From contig JAAYGP010000018.1 in assembly GCA_012727625.1 (NCBI GenBank), positions 1 to 6,761 of the forward strand: a DNA stretch of 6,761 bases. The letters are read 5' to 3'. Source of the DNA: Clostridiaceae bacterium. Its GTDB lineage: Bacteria > Bacillota > Clostridia > DSM-8532. Below, in pieces: positions 1 to 5,736 of this stretch; the first letter of the stretch is position 1, and the number at the start of each line of letters is the position of its first letter. The notes beneath the pieces were generated by a model. The model was not told the origin of the DNA. It did not search any database and saw nothing but the letters and a program-made list of their open reading frames with translations. The translations under genes and the position numbers were made by a program.

Positions 1-618
1 ACCATATATAGCACCTGCCTGAAATATGGAATAGACATTACAAAGGAGCGGATACCTGTTGCCCCGGCAGAGCATTACTGCATGGGGGGCATCCGGACCG
101 ATGTGAACGGAAGGACAAACATAGAAGGATTTTATGCCTGCGGAGAAGCTGCGTGTAATGGTATTCACGGAGCTAATCGCCTTGCGAGCAATTCATTGCT
201 GGAAGGGCTTGTTTTCGGAAAGCGGATTGCTCTTGAGGCAAATCGCAGGGTTTTGAATAAACAGGGAAGAAAAGCTAAAGCCCTGCCTGTAATTAAGCAT
301 GAGTGTTTATTCACCGAACCCATGAAAGACGCGGGAGCTTTGAAATTAAGTCTGCGTAAGCTTATGACGGAAAACGTCGGTATAATACGAAATGAGGAGA
401 AGCTCCGGGAAGCCCTGCAACATATCGCTGAAATTAAGGATTGGATTCAGGGCAAGGCATATACCGATATAGAGCATTGGGAGCTTGTGAATATGCTGAC
501 CCTGTCTGAATTGGTGGTAAAATCAGCTTTAATGCGCAAAGAAAGCCGCGGTGCCCACTACAGAACAGATTATCCCCAAACTGACGATATCAACTGGAAA
601 AAGAACACTGTCATTTAG
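1..618 (+). CDS. nadB: L-aspartate oxidase, C-terminal part (5' end outside window)
   Basis: L-aspartate oxidase is an FAD enzyme that oxidises L-aspartate to iminoaspartate, which NadA condenses with dihydroxyacetone phosphate to make quinolinate. The reading frame is open from base 1, so the gene starts upstream; 205 residues are visible, against about 500-540 for the whole family. Near the start is HYCMGG (visible residues 25-30), the substrate-site HYxMGG motif of the succinate dehydrogenase/fumarate reductase flavoprotein superfamily. It is followed by GEAACNGIHGANRLASNSLL (48-67), the FAD-binding and catalytic-arginine block of NadB. The rest is the helical C-terminal domain, ending with the conserved ESRGAHYRTDYP (about 178-189). 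The stop TAG at 616-618 gives a normal family C-terminus. It is followed in the same direction by nadC, which supports a nad operon. Identification rests on motifs seen here plus family knowledge. Confidence 0.95.
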   Translation, partial: TIYSTCLKYGIDITKERIPVAPAEHYCMGGIRTDVNGRTNIEGFYACGEAACNGIHGANRLASNSLLEGLVFGKRIALEANRRVLNKQGRKAKALPVIKHECLFTEPMKDAGALKLSLRKLMTENVGIIRNEEKLREALQHIAEIKDWIQGKAYTDIEHWELVNMLTLSELVVKSALMRKESRGAHYRTDYPQTDDINWKKNTVI

Positions 619-633
619 CATATTAAAAACACA

Positions 634-819
634 GTGCATTATAAGCAGACATTTAAAAATAAATTTATTAATTTCATATTACGCTCCCGTACTATCAGCG
701 GATACAGCGGCATCAAAAGAGATGACGCTGCTGTTTTGCATGATATTCAGAGAATGACAATCAAGTTGCCTGTTGTTGGTAAAAACGGGCAACAGAGTTA
801 TGTTTTAAAGGAGGTTTAA
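634..819 (+). CDS. Doubtful small ORF between nadB and nadC
   Basis: An open frame of 61 codons starting with GTG lies between nadB and nadC and ends inside the nadC ribosome binding site (last residues LKEV, then TAA). It is in the same frame as nadB, 15 bases after its stop. The C-terminal half (RDDAAVLHDIQRMTIKLPVVGKNGQQSYVLKEV, shown here only as an outline from RDDAAVL to LKEV) has a protein-like composition, while the N-terminal part is lysine- and phenylalanine-rich and less convincing. No Shine-Dalgarno sequence precedes the GTG. I do not recognise a family. It may be a leaderless remnant or a chance open frame; the 203-bp nadB-nadC gap is otherwise unexplained. Confidence 0.2.
   Translation: MHYKQTFKNKFINFILRSRTISGYSGIKRDDAAVLHDIQRMTIKLPVVGKNGQQSYVLKEV
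807..814 (+). promoter_or_regulatory. Ribosome binding site deciding the nadC GTG start
   Basis: AAAGGAGG lies 7 bases before the GTG at 822. It is a near-perfect Shine-Dalgarno sequence and fixes GTG as the nadC start, since no in-frame ATG is better placed. Confidence 0.85.
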
Positions 820-821
820 TA

Positions 822-1652
822 GTGGATAAAAGGGTTATAAGAGATGTGCTTGAAAGGGCTTTCCGAGAGGATATGCCTATGGGAGACATTACTACTGATT
901 CCATAGTTCCCGAAAATGAAACTTCGAAAGCTCATCTTACAGCAAAACAGGAAGGTGTAATTGCCGGATTACAGGTTTGTATGGAGGCATTCTTAATGCT
1001 TGACCCCAGGGTTAAGCTTGAACCGCTCGTAAAGGACGGACAATTCGTTGAAAAAGGGACAAAAATACTGACAATTGAAGGAAACAGCCGGGCTCTTCTG
1101 AAAGCTGAAAGAACAGCATTGAACCTGCTGCAGCATCTAAGCGGAATTGCTTCGTTAACCCGTTTGTTTGTGGAAAAAATAATAGGATACAATGCCAAGG
1201 TGGTTGATACAAGAAAAACAACACCAGGATTAAGATTACTGGAAAAATACGCTGTAAGGGTAGGTGGAGGGACGAATCATCGTTTTTCTCTTTCTGACGG
1301 GGTTTTAATAAAAGATAATCATATAAAGGCAGCCGGCGGGATTTATAAAGCTGTTAAGGCCTGCAGGGCATCTGTTCCCCACACGGTGAAAATTGAGGTG
1401 GAAACGGAAACTCTAAAGCAGGTGGAGGAGGCCCTGGACAGCGGCGCCGACATTATAATGCTGGACAATATGCCTCCGGAGGTTATGCGGCAGGCGGTAA
1501 AGCTTATCGATAAAAGGGCGTTAACTGAAGCTTCCGGGAATGTCACTCTTGAAACAATACAGGATATAGCCTCCACAGGTGTAGACATAATTTCAATAGG
1601 TTCATTGACTCATTCAGTTAAAGCCATGGACATCAGCATGAAATTTGAATGA
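822..1652 (+). CDS. nadC: Nicotinate-nucleotide pyrophosphorylase (carboxylating) / quinolinate phosphoribosyltransferase
   Basis: NadC converts quinolinate and PRPP to nicotinate mononucleotide, CO2 and pyrophosphate in the cytoplasm, completing the de novo route begun by NadB and NadA. The 276-residue length is typical of the family. Visible signatures in order are: GDITTD (21-26); ERTALNLLQHLSGIA (96-110), with the substrate-binding Arg97; DTRKTTPGLR (129-138), with Arg131 and Lys132; GGGTNHR (148-154), with His153-Arg154; LIKDNH (162-167), with Lys164; IEVET (191-195); LDN (214-216), with Asp215; EASGN (236-240); and the C-terminal phosphate-binding GSLTHS (260-265). These match the quinolinate- and PRPP-binding residues known for QPRTases, so the enzyme looks intact and active. 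The N-terminal 110 residues form the open alpha/beta sandwich and the rest the TIM-like barrel. The GTG start is set by the AAAGGAGG just upstream. It is probably cotranscribed with nadB. Confidence 0.97.
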   Translation: MDKRVIRDVLERAFREDMPMGDITTDSIVPENETSKAHLTAKQEGVIAGLQVCMEAFLMLDPRVKLEPLVKDGQFVEKGTKILTIEGNSRALLKAERTALNLLQHLSGIASLTRLFVEKIIGYNAKVVDTRKTTPGLRLLEKYAVRVGGGTNHRFSLSDGVLIKDNHIKAAGGIYKAVKACRASVPHTVKIEVETETLKQVEEALDSGADIIMLDNMPPEVMRQAVKLIDKRALTEASGNVTLETIQDIASTGVDIISIGSLTHSVKAMDISMKFE

Positions 1653-1685
1653 TTGGCGCGTGACCGGCTCTTTATACCGAATAAC

Positions 1686-1701
1686 CTGCCGCAACCGGCA
1701 G
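1686..1701 (+). other. Short GC-rich hairpin downstream of nadC
   Basis: CTGCCG and CGGCAG form a perfect 6-bp stem around the loop CAAC, 33 bases after the nadC stop. There is no T-run after it (TGTGCCCC follows), so it is not a standard intrinsic terminator. It could stabilise the 3' end of the nad mRNA. Confidence 0.4.
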
Positions 1702-1801
1702 TGTGCCCCAAAATCATCAGTGTAGATTTTAAGCTATTTTGATGTCGTATTTTATTGTTTTTTGTCGACACATGACATGAAGTTAAGTTGTATTGACATC
1801 T

Positions 1802-1938
1802 TGTGGACAAAACATAAAAATATCCACAGAAAGAATGCAATATTATGAACAGTTTTCCGGAGAAACCCTTAAACCATTGATATTAAAGGATTATAGCATC
1901 ATGCGAAATTTGAAGAATATCCACAGGCTTGTGGATAA
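1802..1938. promoter_or_regulatory. Cluster of four DnaA-box-like 9-mers in two inverted pairs
   Basis: Against the DnaA consensus TTATCCACA there is TTGTCCACA on the - strand at 1802-1810 (one mismatch), ATATCCACA on the + strand at 1820-1828 and again at 1917-1925 (one mismatch each), and a perfect TTATCCACA on the - strand at 1930-1938. The last two form a palindrome, TATCCACA-GGCT-TGTGGATA (1918-1937). The cluster lies in an otherwise gene-poor, AT-rich intergenic region between nadC and the hydrolase, with no replication genes in view. It could be a DnaA-binding locus outside oriC. Alternatively the 8-bp palindrome may act as a weak hairpin terminator for the nad operon, since a T-rich stretch follows about 8-10 bases later. 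The sites are seen directly; the function is inferred. Confidence 0.5.
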
Positions 1939-2065
1939 CTTTGTGTTTTTTAGCCTGACATGCTGTATTTTAAGCCTTTTTGCGATCTGGGGATACATTG
2001 TGAAGATAAAAATATGGGTATTTTCATTATTTTCTCCTGCGAGGAAATGGCTGGTTATTTGTTAA
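1901..2065 (+). CDS. Doubtful small membrane-protein ORF
   Basis: A 54-codon ORF opens with ATG at 1901, preceded 10 bases upstream by AAAGGA (1885-1890). It encodes a short basic N-terminus (MRNLKNIHRLVDN), a strongly hydrophobic middle (FVFFSLTCCILSLFAIWGY) and a basic tail (ARKWLVIC). It would be a single- or double-pass membrane peptide. It overlaps the 3' end of the convergent hydrolase gene by 39 bp, and two of the DnaA-box-like sites fall inside it. The hydrophobicity may simply reflect T-rich DNA. No family is recognised. Confidence 0.18.
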   Translation: MRNLKNIHRLVDNFVFFSLTCCILSLFAIWGYIVKIKIWVFSLFSPARKWLVIC

Positions 2066-3226
2066 AAATTGCAGAACATCTTCAAAGACGGGAACGTAAA
2101 AAAGTATCTGCCTGTGAAAAGAACTTCCGCTTGTCTGATTGCTCACTATGGAATCAAGTCTTAAAGGGTCCTGGCCTATCCGGTATATTTTTGTTTTTAT
2201 ACCCCATAAATCAAGCGTGGAGCTTGGAAGAGGAACAACTTCATCATTTTCCAGGGCAATATTCGCTACCTGAATTTTGTGGTTCAGGCCTTTATTAATA
2301 AAGGATGGAAAAATAATTATGAAAAGATCTGCTGTGGGATAAAGCTGATGAAGAAACGGCGCGTCCAGAAGAGCAGCACCTGCCTCAGCCCAGGGGGTGC
2401 CGTGATGAGGAACATTTATAAAAATAATTTTTCTGACATTTTGTTTTTCGCAGAAATGTTCACTTGTCGTATAATATCTTGACACAAGCCCTCCGAGGCT
2501 GTGAGCCACAATATCAACCTTGCCTGCAAAAATACCTTTCCTTAAAAGATCGGATTTAACTTTTTCAATATAATTTTCAAGATCACCGGACATGGTTTCA
2601 ATATCGCTGCCGGTATCATAATCTATGGCATAAACCAAAAGGCCTTTTCCTTCAAGGTGGATTTTCAACGGGATCATTGATTCAGACGTGTCCTGAAACC
2701 CGTGCACAAGCAAAACAGGCGGAGGTAGTAATTTGCCGTTCCATGAAAATTCCCTGCTTTTGTTTGATACAAGTTTGACGGAAACATCAGTTTCCAGTGA
2801 TTGTACCGCGGAAAAATCCGGTTTTGGCTGAATGAAGTCAGGAATAACGGTTATTGTTACTCTTCCGTCTTTCCCTGTAATGGGATATTTCGGTTTTACT
2901 TTTCCTGTAAAGTTTATCAGGTTAACATTTATTAACGAATAGGGGACAGGTTCCTGCTCAGAATCCACAAGGGCAACATCAATAAAAATCGGATTGCTTC
3001 CATCTGCGCATATTGTGGTATTGTTTCCGGGGAATACGCGAAGATTCATGGTCAGGCTGTTGTCTGAAGCAAAAATCAGGTTAAGTTTTGCTTTCAGAAA
3101 GCCTGTGTATATCTCTGTCAGTATCAGCATCAAAAGGCAAAGGATTATTATTTTTATTTTTTCCTGGGTTATTCCTTTCATATTCATCATCCACAGCTTA
3201 TGTTTTGCAGCCTTGTGAAAAAACAT
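2027..3226 (-). CDS. Exported or membrane-anchored alpha/beta hydrolase (lipase-like) with N-terminal Ig-like domain
   Basis: This 399-residue protein is predicted to hydrolyse an ester, probably lipid, at the cell surface; the substrate cannot be read from sequence. After a basic N-terminus, a hydrophobic stretch IKIIILCLLMLILTEIY (about 24-40) acts as a signal peptide or anchor. Residues about 60-155 look like an Ig-like beta domain of the bacterial invasin/Big type (DVALVDSEQEPVPYSLINV, then GKDGRVTITVIPD). The alpha/beta hydrolase domain follows. It has the oxyanion-hole segment LLVHGF (172-177), the nucleophile elbow AHSLGG (241-246, Ser243), VPHHGTP (272-278) typical of PGAP1/lipase class 2-like enzymes, the likely acid Asp328 in ENDEVVP, and the likely base His371 in SFHRQ. 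The triad appears complete. The start is uncertain: ATGs at residues 1, 13, 14 and 16 are all possible and none has a clear Shine-Dalgarno; residue 16 gives the most standard signal peptide. It is transcribed divergently from the CBS gene and ends convergent to nadC. Confidence 0.85.
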   Translation of the reverse strand: MFFHKAAKHKLWMMNMKGITQEKIKIIILCLLMLILTEIYTGFLKAKLNLIFASDNSLTMNLRVFPGNNTTICADGSNPIFIDVALVDSEQEPVPYSLINVNLINFTGKVKPKYPITGKDGRVTITVIPDFIQPKPDFSAVQSLETDVSVKLVSNKSREFSWNGKLLPPPVLLVHGFQDTSESMIPLKIHLEGKGLLVYAIDYDTGSDIETMSGDLENYIEKVKSDLLRKGIFAGKVDIVAHSLGGLVSRYYTTSEHFCEKQNVRKIIFINVPHHGTPWAEAGAALLDAPFLHQLYPTADLFIIIFPSFINKGLNHKIQVANIALENDEVVPLPSSTLDLWGIKTKIYRIGQDPLRLDSIVSNQTSGSSFHRQILFYVPVFEDVLQFLTNNQPFPRRRK

Positions 3227-3234
3227 TCGGAATA

Positions 3235-3268
3235 TTTACAGCTTTGCAGAGGGAAAACTATATATAAT
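3235..3268 (+). promoter_or_regulatory. Candidate promoter for the CBS-domain gene
   Basis: TTTACA (3235-3240) and TATATA (3259-3264) are 18 bases apart. A TATAAT also occurs at 3263-3268 but its spacing to TTTACA is too long. The run of alternating T and A in this 97-bp divergent gap may also supply a -10 for the hydrolase on the other strand. The assignment is weak. Confidence 0.35.
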
Positions 3269-3305
3269 GGCGTAGGCAGAAAGCATGCTTATGTGGCAAA
3301 ATTTG

Positions 3306-3313
3306 AAAAGGAG
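3306..3313 (+). promoter_or_regulatory. Ribosome binding site of the CBS-domain gene
   Basis: AAAAGGAG lies 10 bases before the ATG at 3324 and supports that start over any upstream open frame. Confidence 0.75.
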
Positions 3314-3323
3314 TTGAAGAAAT

Positions 3324-3755
3324 ATGAAAGTACGCGATGTAATGACAAAATCTATTGTAACCGTCAGCCCGGAAGACACAATTAAGGATGCCGCCAGGAT
3401 TATGCAGCAGCATAATATAGGTTCCGTTCCTGTTGTTGATGCCACAGGACTTGTCGGAATTGTGACGGACAGGGATATTGTAATAAGAAACATAGCAAAG
3501 GGACAGGATCCTTTCTCAACGCCGGTTAAAAATGTTATGACCGCACAGGTTTTAACTGCCACTCCTGATGAGGATGTGCAAAGTATTTCGAAAAAAATGT
3601 CGACACAGCAGGTCAGAAGATTGCCGGTAGTTGAAAATCAAAAGCTGGTTGGGATGGTATCGTTAGGCGATCTGGCAACTACCGGGATGACCAATATGGA
3701 TGCATCGGAAGCACTTGCTGAGATTAGCAAACCGTCAAAACCCTTAAACAGGTAA
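3324..3755 (+). CDS. Two-CBS-domain protein
   Basis: The protein is 143 residues and made almost wholly of a tandem CBS pair (Bateman module), which usually binds adenine nucleotides or S-adenosylmethionine and senses energy or redox state. CBS1 spans about 7-58 (VMTKSIVTVSPEDTIKDAA, then GSVPVVD and GIVTDRDIVIR). CBS2 spans about 71-122 (VMTAQVLTATPDEDVQ, then RRLPVVENQKLVGMVSLGDL). The GIVTDRD segment resembles the phosphate-binding part of nucleotide-binding CBS pairs. There is no catalytic or transmembrane domain, so it is a stand-alone regulator or sensor with an unknown partner. The short tail (SEALAEISKPSKP) matches the ending common in stand-alone clostridial and bacillar CBS proteins. 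It appears monocistronic, divergent from the hydrolase and followed by the SASP gene 183 bp later. Confidence 0.93.
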   Translation: MKVRDVMTKSIVTVSPEDTIKDAARIMQQHNIGSVPVVDATGLVGIVTDRDIVIRNIAKGQDPFSTPVKNVMTAQVLTATPDEDVQSISKKMSTQQVRRLPVVENQKLVGMVSLGDLATTGMTNMDASEALAEISKPSKPLNR

Positions 3756-3926
3756 ACGGCATGCTTTTCGAACTGAAGTCCAATATGGGATGAGATAAGA
3801 AAGCCTCAAAACTAAACAGGCTAAACCAAATAATAACACGAATATAGCCACGGTTTGCGGATAAAATATCATTGTACGCTTAAGAGTTCAAAGCAATAGT
3901 ATCTGATCAGGTCTTTTAAGGACATG

Positions 3927-3932
3927 AGGAGG
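3927..3932 (+). promoter_or_regulatory. Ribosome binding site of the spore protein gene
   Basis: AGGAGG lies 6 bases before the ATG at 3939. An upstream in-frame ATG at 3924 overlaps this site and is therefore unlikely to be the start. Confidence 0.8.
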
Positions 3933-3938
3933 GATACC

Positions 3939-4109
3939 ATGAGTAAGCGTAAAGGCATCATGTCGGAACACCTCAAGGAAGAAATTGCGAAAGAACTCGG
4001 TGTGTATGATATAGTAAAATCTGACGGCTGGGGAAATGTATCCTCCAGAAACTGCGGGAACATGGTTAAGAAAGCAATTGAGATAGCTAATCGTAATTCC
4101 ATGCAGTAA
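3939..4109 (+). CDS. Alpha/beta-type small acid-soluble spore protein (clostridial type)
   Basis: Alpha/beta SASPs coat DNA in the dormant forespore, shift it to an A-like form and protect it from UV and heat; they are degraded by the GPR protease at germination. The protein is 56 residues when started at the ATG at 3939, which has an AGGAGG six bases upstream. Family signals are EEIAKELGVYD (14-24), containing the E-I-A site that GPR recognises, and the DNA-binding second helix block VSSRNCGNMVKKAIEIA (34-50). The MSKRKGIMSEHLKEEIA opening is characteristic of the clostridial branch rather than the Bacillus SspA/B branch. Expression in the forespore under sigma-G would be expected, but I could not find a convincing sigma-G -35/-10 pair in the 183-bp upstream gap. 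Its presence marks the organism as a spore former. Confidence 0.92.
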   Translation: MSKRKGIMSEHLKEEIAKELGVYDIVKSDGWGNVSSRNCGNMVKKAIEIANRNSMQ

Positions 4110-4203
4110 AGTCAGAGATTGCCACAGGATCTTGGTTCATAGTCGGTTTTTATTAAACTTTGACCTGAATCATTTTCGCAAAGCTGTTTAAGTTATTGCG
4201 ATA

Positions 4204-4228
4204 TGAAAAATGAAGTATTTCATTTTCA
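4204..4228 (+). other. AT-rich hairpin downstream of the spore protein gene
   Basis: TGAAAAATGAA and TTCATTTTCA pair through 10 bp with one bulged A around the loop GTAT. No T-run follows. It lies 95 bases beyond the SASP stop and could be a 3'-end structure. Confidence 0.3.
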
Positions 4229-4284
4229 CACCTGTGGTAAAAATTGAGTAACCGGGTATTAGACTTTTAAGCGTACGTTTTTAA

Positions 4285-4309
4285 AGAGAGCATGTTAATC
4301 ATGCTCTCT
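4285..4309. terminator. Perfect 10-bp stem hairpin, possible terminator
   Basis: AGAGAGCATG and CATGCTCTCT form a perfect stem around the loop TTAAT. There is no T-run on the + side (ATTAGC follows) and only a short one, TTTAAAAA, when read on the - strand. It sits between the SASP gene and the 3' end of the - strand remnant cluster, where a shared terminator would be expected. Termination efficiency is uncertain. Confidence 0.45.
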
Positions 4310-4348
4310 ATTAGCATGAGCGGCATATACAACTTTACAGGATATTAT

Positions 4349-4658
4349 TCACACCTTAATCTGAATGAGGTTTTTTGATATTGCTTCTTTTCCTGCATTT
4401 TCAAACATTATTTTCTGACTTGCAAAAAGACGATTAGAACGGGCTTTCCATACTGCATATTTATTACCATCTACCTGATTGCATATCTATTATCATCCCA
4501 TTGTTGGAGTTAATAGTGTACTTCCTCGAACAGAAATCAGTGGCAATCAATTTACCGTCCAAAATTACAAAGTTCACTAATGGGTCAGGAGCGGATTTGC
4601 CTAATACTCTCTTAACATCTTCCATTTTCCATAGAATATTCCCACTGTCGGTTGGGGT
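4349..4658 (-). pseudogene. Frameshifted coding remnant, unrecognised family
   Basis: Two overlapping - strand frames read like protein but neither is complete. The first runs from 4658 to the stop at 4466-4464 and includes an ATG at 4625 (MEDVKRVLGKSAPDPLVNF, then ILDGKLIATDFCSRKYTIN). The second, shifted by one base, runs from 4486 to the TGA at 4351-4349 (QVDGNKYAVWKARSNRLF, then QKIMFENAGKEAISKNL). The switch falls within about 4489-4464, where both frames are open, so a single-base indel would join them. The joined product would be roughly 95-105 residues. It lies just downstream of the intact 85-residue gene in the same direction. I recognise no family; the alternating hydrophobic pattern suggests beta strands. 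It could also be two separate short remnants. Confidence 0.5.
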
Positions 4659-4675
4659 TTATTTTGAGCTAATAT

Positions 4676-4933
4676 TTACTTTGGTCCAGCTATAGATTGT
4701 TTACACTCATCGCAATAGTAGCCTTTTTGAAGCGTATAATGGGTGTCGTTGTTTTCCCAATATCTTAGTTTTTCACCCAAAGCAATTAGTGAATTAGCAT
4801 AATCAATGTCAAGACTTTCTTCCATGTCAATTACCAAGTTAGCTTTCGACCACCCCTCAGACATTTCCTTTATTTTATTACCCCTTGCTTCTTCGTGCAT
4901 AAGGATTTTTTTAATATGTTTACATGCTACCAT
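4676..4933 (-). CDS. Small hypothetical protein with CxH...CxxC zinc-ribbon-like pattern
   Basis: This is an intact 85-residue ORF in the middle of a degraded cluster. Cys4 and His6 near the N-terminus (MVACKHIKK) and Cys74/Cys77 near the C-terminus (GYYCDECKQSIAGPK) could together bind zinc. Between them is a mixed helical, acidic region with GWSKANLVIDMEESLDIDY (27-45) and KLRYWENNDTHY (55-66). The codon use and composition look like real protein. The start ATG directly abuts the TAA of the preceding - strand frame (4936-4934), an arrangement typical of translational coupling; AGGA-type sequence lies just upstream (GAGGA 4949-4945, AGGAA 4942-4938). I recognise no named family and cannot assign a function. 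Its company of small, unrelated, decaying genes is what one sees in accessory or immunity-gene clusters, but that is only a guess. Confidence 0.65.
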   Translation of the reverse strand: MVACKHIKKILMHEEARGNKIKEMSEGWSKANLVIDMEESLDIDYANSLIALGEKLRYWENNDTHYTLQKGYYCDECKQSIAGPK

Positions 4934-5041
4934 TTATTTCCTGTTCCTCGTGAATTCTCCGTCAAATACTTTAAGAAAATTGCTGCATTCGGGGTTAAAA
5001 AACAATAATTCCTTTAGTATGCCAAATTCTCTTTGGTCATA
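4934..5041 (-). pseudogene. Coding-like 3' tail preceding the 85-residue gene
   Basis: A third - strand frame is open from 5041, just after a TGA at 5044-5042, to the TAA at 4936-4934. It encodes YDQREFGILKELLFFNPE followed by a tail ending FTRNRK. Its stop touches the ATG of the next gene. It overlaps the end of the preceding remnant (which stops at 5016-5014) by 28 bases. One missing T near 5041 would fuse the two as ...NTKTGDYDQREFGIL..., so it may be the true C-terminus of that gene. Alternatively it is the tail of a separate lost gene. No start codon with a ribosome binding site is present. Confidence 0.4.
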
Positions 5042-5453
5042 TCACCTGTTTTTGTATTGATAGCGAAACGCCAAGTACTTCTACCGTATGCATCAGCATT
5101 ATTTTCCCCTCCATCACAAACAACAGATGGATGGTTTCTCGATGTTGATAAGTACATAAAGGTATACCCTTGAGGGGGTTCTTTCTCAAACAACAATGAC
5201 CCATCCAGCGCAAATCCTTGCAACCTCTTATCGTCTTGGTCGTTGCTGAGACAACTAAAATAACGTCCTGTTCATCATAGAGTTGAGCACTTATAATATT
5301 TTTGCAAATGACTTCAACTAATTTTCCTTGATTTTGCCAGCTCACTTTATTGTTTATCTTATCAAATGCGAATATTAGCTTACCCTCTAAGGAAATATGA
5401 TAGATTTGCTCTTGAGAGTAATTTTGTCCTGCTTCGTTGAAGACTTCATGAAT
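5014..5453 (-). pseudogene. Frameshifted gene remnant of beta-rich hypothetical protein
   Basis: Convincing protein sequence is split over two - strand frames. The first runs from 5453 (after TAA at 5456-5454) to about 5238 and includes EVFNEAGQNYSQEQIYHISL, then GKLIFAFDKINNKVSWQ and DEQDVILVVSATT. The second picks up at about 5235 with DDKRLQGFALDGSLLFEKE, then GYTFMYLSTSRNHPSVV and YGRSTWRFAINTKTGD, ending at the TAA at 5016-5014. A single lost base at about 5237-5235 explains the switch; there is no slippery heptamer there, which argues against programmed frameshifting. Joined, the product is about 145 residues, rich in beta strands. Its N-terminus is also broken: the upstream in-frame codons end in a stop. 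No family is recognised. Confidence 0.6.
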
Positions 5454-5736
5454 TTATAGACTTTCAAAGCAAAGCCTAATAACTATTTTTAACTTGCATA
5501 TGTTGGGAACTATTAACAAATCTCCTGTGATAACAGAAAAGTTTTGTGGTTTTCTTTAAATTATATATCTGGTGTAAAATTATGTTTATAGATTAGTAAG
5601 CATCGAGCTGTTTTTATAATTTGCTTCGTAGTTAAATTTTGTAATTTATTCTCATGTAATATTAACATATACTATATAAGTTATCAATACCATATTTTTA
5701 TTTTTTTGATATAAATTAATAGTGTTGTTGTCTAAT

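Larger units (their letters stand above)
1653..2026. other. Gene-poor intergenic region
   Basis: This 374-bp stretch separates nadC from the convergent hydrolase gene. It holds the short hairpin at 1686-1701, the DnaA-box-like cluster at 1802-1938, a self-complementary TGTCGACA near 1762-1769, a TTGACA at 1793-1798 without a good -10 partner, and an AAAATA/TATTTT mini-dyad near 2009-2024. No well-supported gene lies wholly inside it. Confidence 0.6.

Noticed and set aside
1793..2065. 90-codon + strand ORF starting at TTG 1793
   Set aside because: The first 36 codons have no ribosome binding site and no protein-like pattern; only the part from ATG 1901 merits even low-confidence listing.
3924..3938. 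Earlier ATG for the spore protein
   Set aside because: It overlaps the AGGAGG that serves the ATG at 3939, and the extra residues MRRDT do not fit the family N-terminus.
4501..5060. Two + strand open frames at 4501-4695 and 4806-5060
   Set aside because: They lie antisense to better-coded - strand segments (the remnant at 4349-4658 and the 85-residue gene), lack ribosome binding sites and have unprotein-like composition.
5037..5345. 102-codon - strand frame taken as one gene
   Set aside because: Only its first third reads well. After about 5237 the convincing sequence moves to another frame (DDKRLQGFALDGS...), so the long frame is an artefact of the frameshift.
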